Origin: JACKAQ01 sp965227145 | Lineage (GTDB): Bacteria; Calditrichota; Calditrichia; RBG-13-44-9; J075 | Assembly: GCA_965227145.1 (NCBI GenBank) | Contig: OZ245730.1 | Span: 3,844,001-3,908,000 of the forward strand | Length of the DNA: 64,000 bases | Reading direction: 5' to 3' | In this document: piece by piece, positions 17,608 through 26,896 of the stretch | Layout of the letters: every line of letters starts with the position of its first letter | Position numbering within the stretch: the stretch's first letter is position 1 | The notes under the pieces: generated by a model | The model's input: the letters and a program-made list of their open reading frames with translations, nothing else | The model's database searches: none | Told to the model about the DNA's origin: nothing | Position numbers and translations under genes: made by a program

Positions 17608-19461
17608 TTAAAACGTGTATCGCAAGTTCACATTTCCGCTGGTGAAATACTGGATGTTTTCCTGAAACAGCTCATCGGTAACGGAACGCGTAAAATTTTC
17701 GGATTTATTCGGGGCATAATTCAGGAAAACCAGCAGCCGTTTACTCGCCGGATAAACAACCGTTAATCGCGGCGATAAGCTTTTGAATTTCCTCACTTTA
17801 CGACGTTCCCGCTGCGGTGTAAATCCCCACTCATCCCGCAAAAACAGGGTAACGCCTGCGGTTACCTGCAATCCAAAAACATCGTTGTGGCGCAACCCGG
17901 TGTTCAAAAAATGGGCGGTCAGTTCCCGGTTGATTTGCTGGGCAAATTCATCTTGAAAAAAGGAGCCGTTGTCCTCTTTTTCCAACTGATAAATATTGGT
18001 GAACGCCAGATTTTGCGTCAGATCGATGCTCAGCGAATCGCTGTACACCAATTTGCGGAAAACATAACTGCGCACCGTTGGCAGCAATTCCTCAAAATCG
18101 AAAGCGGTATAATTCGCCAAAATTTTAATTTGCTGATTGTGCCGAACTGTCGGGCTGATTTTGTGATCGAAAGTAGCGGCAAGCTGGTAAACGCGGTTCC
18201 AGTTGTTGTTCTGGCTGCGCCCGGATCGCAAATAAATCTGGTGAAACAGATACATATTTCCCTGCAATCCCGCTGAAAAATATTCGCTGAAACGCTTCCG
18301 GTAACCGGCATCGATGATAAAGCGCTGCTCATCGCGATCCTGCCGGTTGCGCAGCTCCGCGCTGGCGGTGTTGTCGTCCGGCGTTGGCGTGTTGTATTCC
18401 AATTTGGTGAACGAAAATTTGCCCCAGAGCATATTTCCACGGGTTGAGCGGTGGCGCAACGCGGTGGTAAATGCGGTTTGCAGCGTATTGATATCCGTAT
18501 CCACATTGGGATTATCGTTTTGCGATTGTGAGAAAAAAATGCTGTTTTGCAGTTGCCAGCCGCCCCAAAACATCAGGTGCTGCAACTGGTTTTCCAATGC
18601 CAGTTCTTCCCGGCGGCGGGTTTGCGCAGTGGGACTGACGGGCGAAATGGACTGGTCGATATCACGATTTTTAAAATTGGTCAAAAATGCCAAGAATGAG
18701 TGATCCGACAAATTGTATTGCAGCTGATTGAACAAAAATCGGGTGTTCATATACACCGTTTCCTGCGGCGGTTCACTGCCGGCGGGCGATTGGATAAAAT
18801 AGCGGTTTTCCGAATATTGGTAGCCCAATCGCAACGAGTCGCTGGCACGATCGGAAAACTGGCGCGTCCATCCCGTAAAAAAAGTGTGCTCCTGATTTTT
18901 CCGCCCCGGAAACGCCCGGATCACGCTGCTCGCGTCGGTGTAATTTAAATACTCACCCATATTTAAGCGAAAAACTTCCAGCCCCATTTTGCCATACCAA
19001 CCCTGATCAGCCGTATCAAAAGATTCCTCCAGCGCCATGCCCGCAGCCGGTTTCAGCGCGATATTCGGGTTCACCTGCCAGCTCAATTCCTGCGCCAGCA
19101 AATGTTTGTTGAATTTTCGACCGGAGTTATCATCCGAAAAAATGCGCGATTCGATAATCGAGCGCGTTGAAAATCGCCCGGAAATCGGCAATTGCCAATA
19201 TACTTCCAGCGTGTTTTCGTCCCGCCAGTTATCCTTTTGGGACGATTGGCGAAATAAACTGCTGCGCAATTGGTTGTTTACGGAGATGCGGGATTGTTTG
19301 CCGGTGGGAACAATGGTTTGCAAATTAGCAGACCACACCCAGCTGATGTAATCTTTCGTGAAATCCAGCTGATAAACGGAGGGCGTTTGCCCCTGCATTT
19401 GGGAAACGCAGCTAAACATTAATAAAAAAAGGAGTTTATATCGGATGCGGAAAGCATTCAC
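17608..19461 (-). CDS. outer-membrane beta-barrel protein of unknown function
   Basis: 617 residues with a signal peptide (cleavage near residue 24, QG/Q). The mature part is a long series of amphipathic beta strands rich in Tyr, Phe, Asn, Gln and Arg, separated by polar turns, ending with a strand finishing in RYTF; a C-terminal Phe is the usual barrel-assembly signal. I do not recognise a named family. The start is a GTG whose last bases overlap the stop of the upstream ftsB-like gene (GTGA), so translation is probably coupled. The order eno, ftsB-like, this gene on the minus strand suggests one transcript, although a hairpin lies between the first two. Function open: a channel or an assembly platform. 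Confidence 0.75.
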   Translation of the reverse strand: MNAFRIRYKLLFLLMFSCVSQMQGQTPSVYQLDFTKDYISWVWSANLQTIVPTGKQSRISVNNQLRSSLFRQSSQKDNWRDENTLEVYWQLPISGRFSTRSIIESRIFSDDNSGRKFNKHLLAQELSWQVNPNIALKPAAGMALEESFDTADQGWYGKMGLEVFRLNMGEYLNYTDASSVIRAFPGRKNQEHTFFTGWTRQFSDRASDSLRLGYQYSENRYFIQSPAGSEPPQETVYMNTRFLFNQLQYNLSDHSFLAFLTNFKNRDIDQSISPVSPTAQTRRREELALENQLQHLMFWGGWQLQNSIFFSQSQNDNPNVDTDINTLQTAFTTALRHRSTRGNMLWGKFSFTKLEYNTPTPDDNTASAELRNRQDRDEQRFIIDAGYRKRFSEYFSAGLQGNMYLFHQIYLRSGRSQNNNWNRVYQLAATFDHKISPTVRHNQQIKILANYTAFDFEELLPTVRSYVFRKLVYSDSLSIDLTQNLAFTNIYQLEKEDNGSFFQDEFAQQINRELTAHFLNTGLRHNDVFGLQVTAGVTLFLRDEWGFTPQRERRKVRKFKSLSPRLTVVYPASKRLLVFLNYAPNKSENFTRSVTDELFQENIQYFTSGNVNLRYTF

Positions 19462-19808
19462 GGCTTCTCTTCCGGAACGACCTTGTAGATGGTTTCGTCG
19501 TCGCGTTTGAGATTGTATTTTTCGCGGGCTACTTTTTCGATGTGGTCGATGTCTTTTTGCAATCGCTCAATTTCCTGCTGAAGCCGTTGGTTTTCCGCCT
19601 CCAACTGTTGCTTTTGCACCACCAACTCATTGCGTTCCCGGTATAGCGAATACAAATCGAAAATGGATTTGTTGCCGGTAAAAAACGCAAAAATAACCAA
19701 TGAAAATGCCAGCAACAAAATCCACAACGGCAGATATTTGTAATACACCGTCACCGTGTAGGTTTTTCGCTTTGGCGATGTTTTGGTTTTGATTGGTTTT
19801 AGTGACAT
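19458..19808 (-). CDS. ftsB: FtsB/DivIC-type septum formation protein
   Basis: 116 residues. A basic, Thr/Lys-rich cytoplasmic tail (1-25), one membrane helix at about 27-45 (LPLWILLLAFSLVIFAFF), then a coiled coil (55-95) with heptad Leu/Gln/Glu, and the typical ending HIEKVAREKYNLKRDDETIYKV. This is the usual FtsB/DivIC layout; these proteins bind FtsL and FtsQ/DivIB in the divisome. Placement just downstream of eno is a recurrent bacterial arrangement and supports the assignment. Its TGA overlaps the GTG of the barrel gene. Confidence 0.88.
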   Translation of the reverse strand: MSLKPIKTKTSPKRKTYTVTVYYKYLPLWILLLAFSLVIFAFFTGNKSIFDLYSLYRERNELVVQKQQLEAENQRLQQEIERLQKDIDHIEKVAREKYNLKRDDETIYKVVPEEKP

Positions 19809-19880
19809 CTTTTTCTTGGCTATTGAGTGAAGCTAAACTATTGTATTTTCTACGTTTCTGAACTTGCTTTTGTCCTTTTC

Positions 19881-19922
19881 AACATCCAGACAACCGGACA
19901 ATTTATCCGGCTGTCTGATGTT
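19881..19922. repeat. long imperfect hairpin between eno and ftsB
   Basis: AACATC, AGACA and CCGGA on the left pair with TCCGG, TGTCT and GATGTT on the right (16 bp with one bulge and one mismatch, 7-base loop). T-rich sequence follows on the plus side only. It may attenuate or process the eno-ftsB transcript. Confidence 0.5.
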
Positions 19923-19979
19923 AATCATATTCTTATTTTCGCAAATTGACAAATAACCCGCAAGGGCTTTGCCGTTTTT

Positions 19980-21260
19980 TTAGCGCAAAATGGATTTGCC
20001 GGGGAAAACCGCCAGCTCGCCCAATTCTTCTTCGATGCGCAACAGTTGGTTGTATTTGGCAATCCTGTCGCTGCGGGAGGCGGAACCGGTTTTGATTTGT
20101 CCGGCGTTCACGGCAACCGCGATATCCGCAATGGTAGCATCTTCAGTTTCGCCGGAACGGTGCGAAATAACCGTTGAGTAACCGGCGCGATGCGCCATTT
20201 GCATACAATCAAAGGTTTCCGTCAGCGTGCCGATTTGGTTCACTTTCACCAAAACAGAGTTGGCAACGCCGGATTTGATGCCCTGGCTCAACCGCTGAAC
20301 GTTGGTCACAAACAAGTCGTCGCCCACAAGCTGAACTTTTTTGCCCAATTTTTCGGTGATCAGTTTCCATCCGTCCCAATCGTTTTCGTCCATGCCGTCT
20401 TCGATGGAAATAATCGGGTATTTGTTCACCAGATTGGCGTAAAAATCAACCATTTCTGCGGCGTTCAATTTGCGCCCTTCCGATTCCAGATGATACAATC
20501 CGGTGGCTTTGTCATACAGTTCGCTGGAGGCAACATCCAGTGCAAAAAAGATGTCTTCGCCCGGTTTGTATCCGGCTTTTTCTACCGCTTCCATAATCAC
20601 TTGCAAGGCTTCTTCGTTGGAGCCGAGGTTTGGTGCAAATCCGCCTTCATCGCCAACGGAGGTGCTGTAGCCTTTTTTCAGCAGCACTTTTTTGAGACTG
20701 TGGAACACTTCTGTGCCCATCCGCAGCGATTCGTGGAAAGAATGCGCATTTACCGGCATCACCATAAATTCTTGCAAATCCACACTGTTATCGGCATGCG
20801 ATCCGCCGTTGAGGATATTCATCATCGGCACGGGCAATGTTTTCGCATTTACGCCGCCAAGATATTGATACAACGGTAATCCCAGCGCTTCCGCAGCGGC
20901 TTTGGCAACTGCCATCGAAACGCCCAAAATTGCATTTGCACCCATTTTGCTTTTGTTCGGCGTGCCGTCCAAATCGAGCAGCGTCCGGTCGATACCGATC
21001 TGGTCGGTAGCGTCCAAACCCATGATTTCCGGCGCTATTTCATCATTTACATTTTGCACTGCTTTCAAAACACCTTTGCCCAAAAAACGATCTTTTTCGC
21101 CGTCACGCAATTCCATGGCTTCGTGCTCGCCGGTGGATGCACCGGATGGCACCGCAGCGCGTCCGAATGCGCCGCTTTCGAGATACACATCAACTTCAAC
21201 GGTGGGGTTACCGCGGCTGTCTAAAATCTCACGTGCGCTAACCGAAATAATGTCTGTCAT
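19980..21260 (-). CDS. eno: enolase
   Basis: 426 residues, full length. Converts 2-phosphoglycerate to phosphoenolpyruvate in glycolysis and, in many bacteria, sits in the RNA degradosome. Hallmarks: ILDSRGNPTVEVDV at the N-terminus, PSGASTGEHEA (mobile loop), GDEGGFAPNL (catalytic Glu), SIEDGMDENDW, LVGDDLFVTN, LVKVNQIGTLTE (catalytic Lys), and the signature SHRSGETEDATIADIAVA. AAGGAG lies directly upstream of the ATG. It is the first gene of a run leading to the ftsB-like gene. Confidence 0.99.
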   Translation of the reverse strand: MTDIISVSAREILDSRGNPTVEVDVYLESGAFGRAAVPSGASTGEHEAMELRDGEKDRFLGKGVLKAVQNVNDEIAPEIMGLDATDQIGIDRTLLDLDGTPNKSKMGANAILGVSMAVAKAAAEALGLPLYQYLGGVNAKTLPVPMMNILNGGSHADNSVDLQEFMVMPVNAHSFHESLRMGTEVFHSLKKVLLKKGYSTSVGDEGGFAPNLGSNEEALQVIMEAVEKAGYKPGEDIFFALDVASSELYDKATGLYHLESEGRKLNAAEMVDFYANLVNKYPIISIEDGMDENDWDGWKLITEKLGKKVQLVGDDLFVTNVQRLSQGIKSGVANSVLVKVNQIGTLTETFDCMQMAHRAGYSTVISHRSGETEDATIADIAVAVNAGQIKTGSASRSDRIAKYNQLLRIEEELGELAVFPGKSILR

Positions 21261-21629
21261 TTCGCAATCTCCTTTATCGCAAAGCGATTAATTTTATGAA
21301 TTAATAACCTGCGGAAATTAAAGAATCCGCGCTGCTATCGCAAGCTAAGATGCATTAATTTGGTAGGCAAATACTGCCTTTAAAAACAGAAAAACGGGTG
21401 TTGGCCGGTTGTCCCAAAAGTCTTTATTTCACAATAAACGAAGGGATAGCGGACGGCTTTTCGAACCTCTATTTCCGGATAAATTGCCCATGACCAACCA
21501 CCCCAGATATCTAATTTTTAGCCACCCCAATTTTTTTTTGATTGTTTAGTGATTTTCGATATATTCCGGTTCTGGAAATAAATTCTATCTTCAATATAAT
21601 TTCACATTTAACCGAAAGGATCAGACTGT
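21261..21629. other. divergent intergenic region between eno and the AGCS symporter gene
   Basis: 369 bases with no plausible gene. It holds the eno ribosome-binding site near 21267, a small hairpin AGGCA/TGCCT at 21365-21379, a run of nine T's at 21531-21539, and a possible promoter for the symporter (see separate entry). Both flanking genes must have their promoters here. Confidence 0.7.
21538..21565 (+). promoter_or_regulatory. possible sigma-70-type promoter of the AGCS symporter gene
   Basis: TTGATT (21538-21543) and TATATT (21560-21565) are separated by 16 bases, 65 bases upstream of the start codon. The match is decent but untested, and the promoter consensus of this lineage is unknown. 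Confidence 0.3.
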
Positions 21630-23093
21630 ATGAACCAGGGCGGATTTTTCGATTGGTTTCTTTCGATAACAACGGAATTGGATAGCATCCTTTGGGGAAC
21701 GCCCATGATCATTTTGCTGATCGGGACGGGTGTTGTCCTGACAGTGATGACGCGTGGCGTACAATTTACCAATTTCATCAGCTCGCTGAAGCTCATTTTT
21801 GCCAAAGAATCGCGTTCCGATGAAGGAACCGGCGATATTTCGCCATTTGCCGCGCTGATGACCGCTTTGGCTGCAACCGTCGGAAATGGAAATATTGCCG
21901 GTGTCGCAACGGCAATCGCCATCGGCGGACCCGGTGCACCGGTCTGGATGTGGATTGCCGGACTATTCGGAATGGCGACCAAATATGCCGAGGGCTTTTT
22001 GGGCGTGCGTTACCGCGAGCTGGCACCGAACGGCACAATGGCCGGCGGACCCATGTATTATGTTAAAAATGGCTTGAAAAATAAATCGCTCGGCAAATTT
22101 TTGGGCATCGCCTTTTCCGCTTGCGGTGTTATCGCCTGTTTGATCGGCACGGGAAATATGGCGCAGTCCAATTCAATGACCGCATCGCTGGCAAACACGC
22201 TCAACCAGTGGATTAATCCCGGCTCAACTTCCGCAACGCAGGCACCGGCGTATTATTATTACATCATCGGATTGACGATTGCTGTATTGGTCGGGCTGGT
22301 GATCATCGGCGGGATCAAAAAAATTGGCAAAGTTTCTGAAAGACTGGTGCCAAGTATGATCGTGTTTTACATCGTTTTCGCATTGTGGGTCATTTTCGCA
22401 AATTTTGACCAGATTCCGGCTGCTTTCGTGCTCATTTTTGAATCCGCTTTCGGTTTCGAGGCATTAAAGGGCGCAGTTGTCGGGGAAGTGATTCGCAGTG
22501 GTGTCAGTCGCGGGTTGCTATCCAACGAAGCCGGATTGGGCACCGCGGCGATTGCCCAAAGCGCATCCGCATCGGACGAGCCAACCAACAACGGGCTGAT
22601 CGCCATGACCGGCGTTTTCATCGATACCATTTTGGTGAATACGATGACCACGCTGACCATCGTACTCACCGGCGCTTACGTGAACACACAGGCCTGGCTT
22701 GGCAAAGATGTTGAAGGCACCATCACCAGTATTTTGGTTACCCAAACGGCCTTCAACTCGGTAATTCCATATGGTTTTGGCGGCGCGATTATCGCCATTT
22801 CCTCCTTCCTGTTCGGCTACACAACCTTGCTCGGCTGGTCGTATTTCGGTGAAAAATGTATCGAATTTATCGGCGGCGACAAAACAGTGATGCCGTTCCG
22901 GTATATTTTCATCATATTTCTGTTTGTTGGCGCTGTGGTTACGCCGCTGGCGGGAGAAAGCCTGCATTACATCAACATCATCTGGAATCTCGGGAACATC
23001 GGTAACGCACTGATGGCAATTCCAAACCTGGTTGGCTTGCTGTTTATGGCCGGACTGGTTGCACGGGTTACCCGGGAACGTTTCTCAAAATAA
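21630..23093 (+). CDS. sodium:alanine/glycine symporter (AGCS family)
   Basis: 487 residues, about 11 membrane helices. Signature regions: GTGVVLTVMTRGVQFTNF near the N-terminus, AATVGNGNIAGVATAIAIGGPGA (the family motif), AEGFLGVRYRE, GGPMYYVKNGL, SRGLLSNEAGLGTAAIAQS, and PYGFGGAIIAISSFLFGYTT. It takes up alanine or glycine with Na+ across the inner membrane. Start ATG with AAAGGA upstream. Single gene; a strong terminator lies 20 bases after the stop. A role in salvaging alanine from murein peptides would fit the recycling genes at 5-8 kb but is only a suggestion. Confidence 0.96.
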   Translation: MNQGGFFDWFLSITTELDSILWGTPMIILLIGTGVVLTVMTRGVQFTNFISSLKLIFAKESRSDEGTGDISPFAALMTALAATVGNGNIAGVATAIAIGGPGAPVWMWIAGLFGMATKYAEGFLGVRYRELAPNGTMAGGPMYYVKNGLKNKSLGKFLGIAFSACGVIACLIGTGNMAQSNSMTASLANTLNQWINPGSTSATQAPAYYYYIIGLTIAVLVGLVIIGGIKKIGKVSERLVPSMIVFYIVFALWVIFANFDQIPAAFVLIFESAFGFEALKGAVVGEVIRSGVSRGLLSNEAGLGTAAIAQSASASDEPTNNGLIAMTGVFIDTILVNTMTTLTIVLTGAYVNTQAWLGKDVEGTITSILVTQTAFNSVIPYGFGGAIIAISSFLFGYTTLLGWSYFGEKCIEFIGGDKTVMPFRYIFIIFLFVGAVVTPLAGESLHYINIIWNLGNIGNALMAIPNLVGLLFMAGLVARVTRERFSK

Positions 23094-23111
23094 TGACATT
23101 TAATTTTCAAC

Positions 23112-23148
23112 AAAAAAAGCGCTGGAAGTAAACTTTCAGCGCTTTTTT
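23112..23148. terminator. bidirectional terminator between the symporter and XRE regulator genes
   Basis: A-run, then GCGCTGGAAG (23119-23128) pairing with CTTTCAGCGC (23133-23142) except for one mismatch, then a T-run. It works symmetrically for the two convergent genes. Confidence 0.85.
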
Positions 23149-23171
23149 AATGTACTGTTTTTATTCAGTTT

Positions 23172-24668
23172 CTATAATTTTTTCAACAATTTACTGAGAA
23201 TTTCTTCCTGCTTTATTGCCATTTGTTCGCGATTGTAAATACTGCCCGGCACTGCCCGGTCGCTGCATTTTTCCGCGCTGAAACCGCATCGTTCACACGT
23301 TTCATTCACTTCCACCTGCGGGATTAACGGATCATCCCAAAACGCCACAGCGCGTTTAAACGCCTCGTTCAGCACAAAACAGATGGTCACGCTGATCAAC
23401 CGGTTGTCCACCAATTGCGATGGATAAGCCAGATTAACGCTGAATACTTCCCGTTCATCATTCGAAAATTTGAGCCGTTGGGCGCCAACCAGCGGTTTTT
23501 GGGGCAACTCGCCGTGCCATTTTCCCATTTGCTTCATTAATTTGATGCCCATCCAGCGACGGCAGTAGTGCTCTTTTGCGCCTATCCCATTGGGAATAAA
23601 CAACTTGGACAGGTTGAAAATTTTGGTCATTTCAAAATTATCCGTGCCAACTTCGTGATGAAACCTGACAAAAATAATTTCACGTAAATTGAAAAATCGC
23701 GGCATTAACGCACTCAATCGATACAAAAACATTTCCGGCGTAACACCATATTTTTCAATGAGTTGCAGAATTGTGTTACCGTCCCAGTGCGGTAATCCGA
23801 GGAAATTACGGATATCTTCTTTCATTTGGCTGCGGTTCATCATCAGCGCGCCGGCAAAATAGGATGCCTTAAAATTATTGAGCAATTGTTCAAACGAGGC
23901 AATCATCCGCACGGCAGATTTCGGGCGCTCTTTCAATTTGAGGTGTTGAAATCCCAATTCGCGTCCCATTTGGAATGCCTTTTGCGAATCGAGCAACTTC
24001 TTTTGTAACAATAACTTAGGCTTTCCGTGGCAGATAAAAACCGAACGAATTTCATCAACTTCCGGGTAACCGGAAAGCGTGTCTTCATCAATCTCATATT
24101 GATATTCATTTTGCAACAGCTGTTGTAACGTCTCTTTTGTCAGTGGTGGCGAGGCTGGTAGTTGATGTTTTTGGCTAAAGGCATCGGCGGCATTTTCGAT
24201 ATCTTCAAAATAATTGTGATGCATTTGTTGATAAGAGCGCAACGCAGCGAGCAGCAAATGTTCCACCCGCATGTTGTAATCCTGCCCGATTTCGAGAAAA
24301 GTGCGAATCAGCGCGCCCGATTTTTCCGGATCGCCTGTGATCAGCGCCAGCAAATCCTGCGGCGAAACGCCATACATCCGAAACGGGAATTCTTTGATCA
24401 CCGGAGAAGAAAATACCACCGGCAGCGGGTCAAAATCTTTGTTCATTTGCAACGAAACCAGTTCATCAAACGAGATTTTCAGCGCTTCTGCCAACTGAAA
24501 AATTTTTTCGGGCTTCGGATACTTTTTGCCTTTTTCTATTTCGCTGAGGTAGGAAATTGATAAATCGGTTTTTGCTGCCAAATCTTTTAAGGACATCCCA
24601 TTTTCGAGCCGGAATTGCTTCAGTTTAAACCCCATCACGAGTCGCAAATTTTCGCTATTCACATTCAT
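23172..24668 (-). CDS. XRE-family regulator with IrrE/ImmA-like domain, likely short-chain acyl metabolism regulator
   Basis: 498 residues. HTH at about 12-66 (LKQFRLENGMSLKDLAAKTDLSISYLSEIEKGKKYP). The middle and C-terminal parts match the large XRE regulators with an IrrE-like region and a C-terminal Cys-containing domain: KASYFAGALMMNR corresponds to the usual NxFAxxLLMP segment, but the HExxH zinc motif of true ImmA peptidases is not present at the expected place. The end contains CERCGF, a possible metal or redox site. Members of this family (RamB/ScfR-like) regulate acetate, propionate or fatty-acid genes. It is divergent from an acyl-CoA dehydrogenase gene across a 307-base control region with a 14-bp palindrome, which supports such a role. 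Confidence 0.82.
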   Translation of the reverse strand: MNVNSENLRLVMGFKLKQFRLENGMSLKDLAAKTDLSISYLSEIEKGKKYPKPEKIFQLAEALKISFDELVSLQMNKDFDPLPVVFSSPVIKEFPFRMYGVSPQDLLALITGDPEKSGALIRTFLEIGQDYNMRVEHLLLAALRSYQQMHHNYFEDIENAADAFSQKHQLPASPPLTKETLQQLLQNEYQYEIDEDTLSGYPEVDEIRSVFICHGKPKLLLQKKLLDSQKAFQMGRELGFQHLKLKERPKSAVRMIASFEQLLNNFKASYFAGALMMNRSQMKEDIRNFLGLPHWDGNTILQLIEKYGVTPEMFLYRLSALMPRFFNLREIIFVRFHHEVGTDNFEMTKIFNLSKLFIPNGIGAKEHYCRRWMGIKLMKQMGKWHGELPQKPLVGAQRLKFSNDEREVFSVNLAYPSQLVDNRLISVTICFVLNEAFKRAVAFWDDPLIPQVEVNETCERCGFSAEKCSDRAVPGSIYNREQMAIKQEEILSKLLKKL

Positions 24669-24975
24669 ACAGATTTTCCAGCGGTTTCAATTGTGTTGTA
24701 TTTATTGAACTTGCAGTAGAAATATATTTCAAAAGCGCAATTTATACAATAATATTTCACTATTAGCGAAACTTTTCTGAGAACCAAGCCGTAACCTCGC
24801 TTTTGAACAGCGTAAAACTTTTTCCAGCGAAATTTCGCTTGATTTTGGTTGTGCAAATTTTTAGCTTTTGTTTTTAATCAGCGAGACAAAATTACGATTT
24901 AACACACTTATCATTTAATGACCAATAAAAACATATAGCGGCGATCATTTTTTAAAAATGAAGAAAGGAGCCGTC
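24669..24975. other. divergent control region between XRE regulator and acyl-CoA dehydrogenase genes
   Basis: 307 bases, AT-rich, with no credible gene (short frames here have no ribosome site or family likeness). It contains a perfect 14-bp palindrome at 24826-24839 and a related half-site AGCGAAA at 24765-24771. Confidence 0.7.
24826..24839. promoter_or_regulatory. perfect 14-bp palindrome, candidate operator
   Basis: AGCGAAATTTCGCT is its own reverse complement. It lies between a regulator gene and its divergent likely target; the half-site AGCGAAA recurs 61 bases to the left. Probable binding site of the XRE regulator; inference from position and symmetry. Confidence 0.5.
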
Positions 24976-26880
24976 ATGAATACAACCGAGAATGCGGATA
25001 ATCCCGGCAAACAAAACGCTCAACAGGCGTTTGAAACCCACCAAAACCAGGAAAGCCACCAACAAAGTTTTCTGAATGCGCTGTTTATGGGCGATTTCCG
25101 GCAGGAATTGATCGAATCACTGTCGGCACAACCTAACCAAAACCGCGAGGAATTCCGGGTTTTTTACACAAAAATCAAACACTTGATGCGCACAATTGAT
25201 TCGGATGAAATTGATCGAACCGGTAAAATTCCCGCATCGATCCATCGCAAATTGGTGGAATTGGGCGCGTTTGGGATGCAGATTGATCCGGCATTTGGCG
25301 GGATGGGACTTTCTCAAACTGAATACAATTTGGTTATGAAATTGATCGCCAGTCGCGATGTTAACCTGACTGCGTTAATTTCTGCACACCAAACGATTGC
25401 AATTATTTTGCAAAAATTTGGAACGGAAGATCAGAAAAAACAATATGTTCCGCAAATGACAAAAGGGATGTTTGCCGCTTTCGCGTTGTCGGAAAACGAC
25501 GCCGGCGCTGATCCTTCAAAAATTTCGGCAAGTGTTCATGAATCGCCGGACGGCGACGGATTTATTTTAAATGGCGAAAAAGTGTGGACGCCGAACGCCA
25601 ACGCCGCGGCTTTTTTTGTGGTTATCGCAAAGCATGATTCTGCGGGTGATCGCAGTGCGTTTATCGTCGATGCCAACAGAGACGGCGTGGAAATTGCCCA
25701 TTCCAATCAATTTATGGGCATGCGGGCGTTGGATAATTGCGTTATCCGCTTTAATAATGTGCTAATTCCCACTGAAAAGCTGTTGTGGGAAAAAGGCAGA
25801 GGCTCGGAACTGGCGCAAATTACCGAAAATTACGGTCGGATGGCGTTGCCGGCCTGCGCTGCGGGAAGCGCCAAAACCTGTCTGGAAATTGCCCGGAGCT
25901 GGGCTGCGGAACGCAAACAATGGGGGCGATATCTCGGACATCACGAATCGATTGCCCACAAGATTGCCAATATTGCCGGATACACATTTGCGATGGACGC
26001 AGTTGCGGATCTTGCGGCAAAAATGACGGATAACGAACCGGATATCCGGATGGAAACGGCAATCGCCAAATTATACAACACTGAAGCGGTTTGGGACATT
26101 ATCGATGACACGCTGCAAATTCGCAGCGGACGCGGCTACGAAACAGCCGAATCGCAAAAAAATCGCGGCGAGCAACCGTTGCCGGTGGAGCGTTTGATGC
26201 GCGATTGGCGAATTTCTACCATTATCCACGGCTCCAGCGAGATGATGCGGGTGTCTATCGCCAGCGAGGTTTTGGGCAAACATTATCAGAAAACCAGTGT
26301 TCTTTTCGATCGCAAAGCCAGCCGGAAAAGCAAATTTGCGGCACTCCCGGGATTTCTGGCTTACTACTCGCAGTGGTATGCAAAACTGGCGTTTTCTGTC
26401 AGCATTTTCCCAAAATTCCGTTCGTTCGGCAGACTGGCAAAGCATGTCCGTTTTGTGGAACGCACTTCGCGCAAACTTGCCCGGCACACATTTCACGGCG
26501 TTTTGCGATACGGCAGCAGGCTGGAAAAACGGCAGGCATTTTTGGGTCGATTGGTGGATATTGCGGCAGAATTATTTGCAATCACCGCCGTTACCCATCG
26601 CGCCCATCAGGAATTTTTGCAGGGAAATCGCAACGCGGCGAACATCGCGGATATTTTTTGCCGCCAGTCCCGCCGACGTATCGACTTGCTATTTCACGAA
26701 TTATGGAAAGATAACGATCGTGTGAATTACAAATTGGGTCGTCAGGTACTCGATAAACAATTTACATGGCTGGAAGTTGGCAGCGCGGGCGTAACCTGTC
26801 GCGATAAATCGTCGAAGAAAAATATTCAGGAAGAAGATCCGGTCGTTGCAGAAATCATGACGTCCGTTTTCCTGAATTAG
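24976..26880 (+). CDS. acyl-CoA dehydrogenase (VLCAD-like, with C-terminal extension)
   Basis: 634 residues from the ATG at 24976, which has AAAGGAG five bases upstream; an ATG 18 bases earlier (24958) lies before that site. The first about 60 residues are Gln/Asn-rich and unusual. FAD and substrate landmarks: FALSENDAGADPSKI, NGEKVWTPNANAA, MGMRALDNC, the helix around ERKQWGRYLGHHESIA, and GRGYETAESQ with the likely catalytic Glu, then RDWRISTIIHGSSEMMR. The extra about 180 residues after the core resemble the VLCAD/ACAD9 C-terminal helical domain used for membrane association. It introduces the alpha-beta double bond in the first step of beta-oxidation. Regulated probably by the divergent XRE protein. 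Confidence 0.9.
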   Translation: MNTTENADNPGKQNAQQAFETHQNQESHQQSFLNALFMGDFRQELIESLSAQPNQNREEFRVFYTKIKHLMRTIDSDEIDRTGKIPASIHRKLVELGAFGMQIDPAFGGMGLSQTEYNLVMKLIASRDVNLTALISAHQTIAIILQKFGTEDQKKQYVPQMTKGMFAAFALSENDAGADPSKISASVHESPDGDGFILNGEKVWTPNANAAAFFVVIAKHDSAGDRSAFIVDANRDGVEIAHSNQFMGMRALDNCVIRFNNVLIPTEKLLWEKGRGSELAQITENYGRMALPACAAGSAKTCLEIARSWAAERKQWGRYLGHHESIAHKIANIAGYTFAMDAVADLAAKMTDNEPDIRMETAIAKLYNTEAVWDIIDDTLQIRSGRGYETAESQKNRGEQPLPVERLMRDWRISTIIHGSSEMMRVSIASEVLGKHYQKTSVLFDRKASRKSKFAALPGFLAYYSQWYAKLAFSVSIFPKFRSFGRLAKHVRFVERTSRKLARHTFHGVLRYGSRLEKRQAFLGRLVDIAAELFAITAVTHRAHQEFLQGNRNAANIADIFCRQSRRRIDLLFHELWKDNDRVNYKLGRQVLDKQFTWLEVGSAGVTCRDKSSKKNIQEEDPVVAEIMTSVFLN

Positions 26881-26896
26881 CAATTTTTTGAAACGA

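Noticed and set aside
24665..24856. 63-residue frame in the XRE/ACAD divergent region
   Set aside because: AT-rich, rich in Lys/Tyr/Asn, no ribosome site; it covers the palindrome.
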